NCBI GenBank assembly: GCA_000526575.1
Contig: JAGI01000002.1
Coordinates: 2,465,501 to 2,529,500 of the forward strand
Source: Clostridium sp. 12(A)
GTDB taxonomy: Bacteria; Bacillota; Clostridia; Lachnospirales; Lachnospiraceae
DNA length: 64,000 nucleotides
Direction: 5' to 3'
Part shown: positions 61,266 to 64,000 of the stretch, piece after piece
Layout of the letters: every line of letters starts with the position of its first letter
Position numbering within the stretch: the stretch's first letter is position 1
The notes under the pieces: model-generated
What the model saw: only the letters and a program-made list of their open reading frames with translations
Database searches by the model: none
What the model was told of the DNA's origin: nothing
Translations under genes and position numbers: made by a program

Positions 61266-61760
61266 TCATGAATCCTTTTCTATCATAAGCTCCATTACCT
61301 TTGCCTCTCTGGCTGCCCAGGGACATTCTTTCTTTCCTATGATACGGTTATTATTTTCTAAAGCCTCTTTTAACGGAATCCAGACAATCTGATAATCGTA
61401 TTCCTTCTCATATTCATCTAAGTTTCGTTCCCCGGCTTCCTCCCTTATATCGCATACATAGTAGTAGGAATCCATCTCAAGGATTGAACTGCCTTCTCCC
61501 TTTCTCCGTTCCAATACCTGGCCATATTTTCTTATGGAGCCTTTGATTACCTGGTAGCCAGTCTCTTCTTTTACTTCCCGGATCAGGGTTTCTTCTAAGG
61601 ATTCCCCATTCTCCATTCCTCCACCTGGAAATTTATAATCACCGTACTTACTGAAAATCATAAGACAGTCCTCTCCCCGTCTTATAATCCCTCTTGCTGC
61701 AGTTCTCTCAGATACGGGATTCCCTGGTTCGTAGTTTTTAAGATCTATGGTCAGCTTCAT
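61266..61760 (-). CDS. NUDIX hydrolase
   Basis: This 164-aa protein has a complete Nudix box near residues 46-68 (GGGMENGESLEETLIREVKEETGY), which binds metal and cleaves nucleoside diphosphate derivatives. The start of the domain is 'TAARGIIRRGEDCLMIFSKYGDYKFP'. Substrate is unknown; a housecleaning or nucleotide-sugar hydrolase role is possible. GGGGG lies before the ATG. It lies just past the leuA terminator. Confidence 0.9.
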   Translation of the reverse strand: MKLTIDLKNYEPGNPVSERTAARGIIRRGEDCLMIFSKYGDYKFPGGGMENGESLEETLIREVKEETGYQVIKGSIRKYGQVLERRKGEGSSILEMDSYYYVCDIREEAGERNLDEYEKEYDYQIVWIPLKEALENNNRIIGKKECPWAAREAKVMELMIEKDS

Positions 61761-61795
61761 TTAAGTTTCCCCCTATAAATATTTTGTTGAACTGC

Positions 61796-61833
61796 AAAAA
61801 GACGGGGCCGCGTCTTAAGCTGGCCCCGTCTTT
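61796..61833 (-). terminator. leuA terminator
   Basis: A perfect 12-bp stem (AAAGACGGGGCC with GGCCCCGTCTTT) with a 12-base loop is followed by five T on the minus strand. Confidence 0.92.
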
Positions 61834-61837
61834 CTAT

Positions 61838-63502
61838 TTAATAGAATAACCGGTTTACTGCACTGAAAATGCCTCGGATAGAGGATCTGGTAATGTTGGA
61901 ACTGATTCCTACGCCGTAAGTTGTCTTTCCGGAGCGTACATCCAGCAAGTGGATATAGGAAGCAGCCTTTGCACCGGAACCTGAAGCAAGAGCGTGCTCG
62001 TTGTAATCAAGTACACGGATTTCAATATCAAGCTCTTTCTCAAGTCCTTTTTGAACCGCATCGATAGGACCGTTACCGACTCCCTCAAATACCTTTTCTA
62101 CGCCGTGATCCATGTAGCGGACTCGTGCGAAGGTGGAGAATTCCACATCCTCCTCTGCCTCTGTGATCTGGGCCTTAAGGAAGTGAATGGGCTCTTTTCT
62201 ATCCACGTAGTTGCTGTTAAACTCATCAAGGATCTGCTCTGGAGCCACCTCACCCTGCTTTTCGGAGATAGCCTGAATGACATCGGCAAATTCCTTGTGC
62301 ATGCCTTTTGGAAGCTTGAAGCCATAGAAGGTATCCATAACAAAAGCTACGCCGCCCTTTCCGGACTGGCTGTTGATGCGGACCACCGGCTCATACTGTC
62401 TTCCGATATCGGCAGGATCGATGGGCAGATAAGGAACCTCCCAGTAAGCATTCTTTCTTTCCCGCATGGCCTGCATGCCTTTGTTGATGGCATCCTGATG
62501 GGAACCGGAAAATGCGGTGAAAACGAGCTTTCCTGCGTATGGGTGTCTTGGCGCTACCTCCATCTTGGTGCAACGCTCGTATACCTCAGAAATCTCACGG
62601 ATATTTTCAAGATGAAGTTCCGGATTGATTCCCTGGGAGAATAAATTATAAGCTACCGTTAATATATCAAGATTTCCGGTTCTCTCTCCATTGCCAAACA
62701 GTGTGCCCTCCACTCTGTCAGCTCCGGCAAGAATGGCAAGCTCTGCAGCTGCAACTCCGGTTCCACGGTCATTATGGGGATGTACGCTTAAGATAATGCT
62801 TTCACGATTCTTAAAGCGTCCATTCATCCATTCAATCTGATCCGCATAGACATTGGGTGTTGTCATCTCTACGGTAGATGGAAGATTAAAGATAATTTTC
62901 TTATCAGGAGTGGCTCCCCAGGTTTCCTGAACTGCATTGCAGATATCAAGTGCAAATTCCAGTTCGGTTCCGGTAAAGCTTTCAGGAGAATATTCAAGTA
63001 CCACTTCTCCGTCAAAGTCCTTCATGTACTGCTTCACCCATTCCGCACCCTGTATAGCTATGGCCTTAATCTCATCCATATCCTTTTTAAATACCACATC
63101 GCGCTGAAGGGTTGAGGTGGAGTTATAAATATGAACGATTGCCTTTTTTACGCCCTTTAAGGCTTCAAAGGTTCTCTTAACCAAATGCTCCCTGCACTGA
63201 ACAAGGACCTGAACCACCACATCATCCGGAATTAACTTCCGTTCCACAAGCTGTCTTAAAAAGTCAAACTCAATCTGGGACGCTGCCGGAAAACCGACCT
63301 CGATTTCCTTAAAGCCCAGCTTAATAAGAAGCTGAAACATCTCAATCTTTTCTTCGACTACCATTGGCTCAGTCAGAGCCTGATTTCCATCTCTTAAATC
63401 CACGCTGCACCAGATTGGTGCCTTCTTAATCTCGTTGCCGGGCCATTGTCTTTCCGGGTAGTTCATAACCGGTACTCGTTTATATCTTTCATAATTCAAC
63501 AT
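61838..63502 (-). CDS. leuA: 2-isopropylmalate synthase (LeuA type 2)
   Basis: This 554-aa enzyme condenses acetyl-CoA with 2-oxoisovalerate, the first committed step of leucine synthesis. The TIM-barrel has the metal site start 'WCSVDLRDGNQAL' and 'SVHPHNDRGTGVAAAELAILAG' (HxH near 243-245). A LeuA_dimer allosteric domain at the C-terminus (about 420-554, ending 'GISSNITRSSIRGIFSAVNRLFY') is the site of leucine feedback. The opening 'PERQWPGNEIKKAPIWCSVD' is typical of the yeast-like type 2 group. GGAGGAG precedes the ATG. It is transcribed alone between strong signals; other leu genes are not in the window. Confidence 0.95.
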   Translation of the reverse strand: MLNYERYKRVPVMNYPERQWPGNEIKKAPIWCSVDLRDGNQALTEPMVVEEKIEMFQLLIKLGFKEIEVGFPAASQIEFDFLRQLVERKLIPDDVVVQVLVQCREHLVKRTFEALKGVKKAIVHIYNSTSTLQRDVVFKKDMDEIKAIAIQGAEWVKQYMKDFDGEVVLEYSPESFTGTELEFALDICNAVQETWGATPDKKIIFNLPSTVEMTTPNVYADQIEWMNGRFKNRESIILSVHPHNDRGTGVAAAELAILAGADRVEGTLFGNGERTGNLDILTVAYNLFSQGINPELHLENIREISEVYERCTKMEVAPRHPYAGKLVFTAFSGSHQDAINKGMQAMRERKNAYWEVPYLPIDPADIGRQYEPVVRINSQSGKGGVAFVMDTFYGFKLPKGMHKEFADVIQAISEKQGEVAPEQILDEFNSNYVDRKEPIHFLKAQITEAEEDVEFSTFARVRYMDHGVEKVFEGVGNGPIDAVQKGLEKELDIEIRVLDYNEHALASGSGAKAASYIHLLDVRSGKTTYGVGISSNITRSSIRGIFSAVNRLFY

Positions 63503-63735
63503 GTCTTATCTCCTCCATAATCTTTCACTTGTCTGTCTGTTCCGGGTAAACCGGATTCTGCCATAAATAGCTGTTTCGTTTCTCATGCAAACACTATGAC
63601 AGGCTTTGGAGTCGATAAATCACGCTGTACTTTTTGACAATGAACAACGTGGTTTTTATAGGTCTAACCCCATCTTCATCATTCCTTTTCATTAAAATCA
63701 CATCCGTGCTCTGACAATGTGTCACGGTAAAGTGT
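63503..63735 (-). other. Long leader of leuA
   Basis: About 230 untranslated bases separate the leuA promoter from its ATG. They contain a possible 32-codon ORF (63692-63594, MKRNDEDGVRPIKTT...) without a convincing ribosome site and without a run of Leu codons, and a small TCCGG-TTTAC-CCGGA hairpin at about 63540-63555. No T-box sequence was found. The length suggests post-initiation control. Confidence 0.45.
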
Positions 63736-63741
63736 TATGTT

Positions 63742-63770
63742 ATTATAGCATGAGTAAAGAAGGCTTACAA
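63742..63770 (-). promoter_or_regulatory. leuA promoter
   Basis: TTGTAA (63765-63770) and TATAAT (63742-63747) are spaced by 17 bases, with TG in the extended -10 position. Expected initiation is near 63735. Confidence 0.8.
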
Positions 63771-63804
63771 CCAGAAAATAATTTTTCTGCTGCAAGCCTT
63801 TTTT
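63760..63804. terminator. Hairpin terminator after the TelA-type gene
   Basis: AAGGCTT (63760-63766) pairs with AAGCCTT (63794-63800), continued by an inner CAGAAA/TTTTCTG stem. The plus side has six T; the minus side has CTTCTTT. The leuA -35 box is inside the stem. Confidence 0.7.
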
Positions 63805-63812
63805 GCTATCAC

Positions 63813-64000
63813 TTATTTACTTAGCTGTAATAATTTGTTTTTCAGTTCCCCTTCCATACGGGCAAGCTCTGCTTCCGCATCCATACGCTTTTGTCTTCCC
63901 TCTGCCTGAATACGCACCACCTCATCAAGGGTCGAGATCAGGGATTCATTTGTTTTCTTAAGGGTCTCCACATCAACAATGCCCCGCTCAGATTCCTTGG
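63813..64000 (-). CDS. TelA/KlaA-type protein, 5' part beyond window
   Basis: Only the last 61 residues are visible. They read as one charged helix: '[20 protein letters not shown]', then '[20 protein letters not shown]' and a Lys/Leu-rich end. This matches the C-terminus of the toxic-anion-resistance (TelA) family, which is linked to tellurite resistance and is often paired with a XpaC-like protein. The role in the host is not clear, and the start lies past position 64000. Confidence 0.7.
   Translation of the reverse strand, partial: KESERGIVDVETLKKTNESLISTLDEVVRIQAEGRQKRMDAEAELARMEGELKNKLLQLSK

Noticed and set aside
63503-63735. T-box leader upstream of leuA
   Set aside because: No T-box core sequence or specifier-type stem was found on the minus strand, so only a long leader is reported.
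1-64000. CRISPR arrays, tRNA and rRNA genes
   Set aside because: No regularly spaced direct repeats and no tRNA- or rRNA-like stretches were seen; the tandem repeats at 15.0-17.8 kb are coding choline-binding repeats.

Overview
The window looks like part of a chromosome from a low-to-mid GC Gram-positive Firmicute, most likely a Lachnospiraceae/Clostridium relative of the Lacrimispora or Hungatella type. The signs are strong AGGAGG ribosome sites, many TTG/GTG starts, choline-binding wall repeats, clostridial hydrophobic-like repeats, YesM/YesN two-component proteins, a xylose/multiple-monosaccharide ABC system and leuA type 2. Genus is an inference from gene content. The O-antigen style family names do not mean the host is Gram-negative. 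Almost everything here builds, exports or anchors cell-surface polymers.

Region A (1-10.0 kb, minus strand, visibly more AT-rich than the rest) is a glycan assembly cluster: O-antigen ligase/polymerase, initiating sugar-phosphate transferase, GT2, two DUF4422-GT8 paralogues, an ABC-2 exporter pair and a partial acyltransferase. Next to it, a very strong promoter drives a wall-binding-repeat surface protein (10805-12481). Together they resemble S-layer or surface-protein glycosylation loci.

Region B (12.9-18.0 kb, plus strand) joins an HTH-LicC-LicA fusion (choline activation) to two choline-binding proteins, one of them a GH25 lysozyme. Region C (18.2-20.0 kb) is what I read as a small type I toxin-antitoxin locus split by an IS3/IS150-group element whose transposase lacks its second catalytic Asp.

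Region D (20.0-34.3 kb, minus strand) has two operons. The first is rfbC, an ABC-2 permease, a Wzt with C-terminal domain, a methyltransferase and a 1037-aa kinase-like/coiled-coil/GT2/GT4 protein. The second is hddC-hddA-gmhB-gmhA, a complete GDP-D-glycero-alpha-D-manno-heptose route, followed by two polytopic GT-C-like proteins and a GtrB-type transferase. I infer that the first operon makes, caps and exports a polymer in the style of WbdD/WbdA/Wzt, and that the second adds heptose outside the membrane.

Region E (34.4-43.8 kb, minus strand) is a monosaccharide ABC importer (binding protein, ATPase, permease) preceded by its own sensing operon: anchored binding protein, YesM kinase, YesN regulator and a lipoprotein binding protein. 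Region F (43.9-45.8 kb) is a short AT-rich patch of three poorly characterised genes.

Region G (45.9-61.2 kb) is a second surface-glycan block: rhamnosyltransferase-like GT2s, DUF2142 and DUF2304 membrane proteins, two flippases, a DegT aminotransferase, an ATP-grasp ligase, a GT8, UDP-galactopyranose mutase, and a plus-strand L,D-transpeptidase carrying wall-binding repeats. Four promoters in this block share a TTTACA -35 box with 17-bp spacing. Region H (61.2-64.0 kb) holds a NUDIX hydrolase, leuA with a long untranslated leader, and the 3' end of a TelA-type gene. I saw no tRNA, rRNA or CRISPR array.
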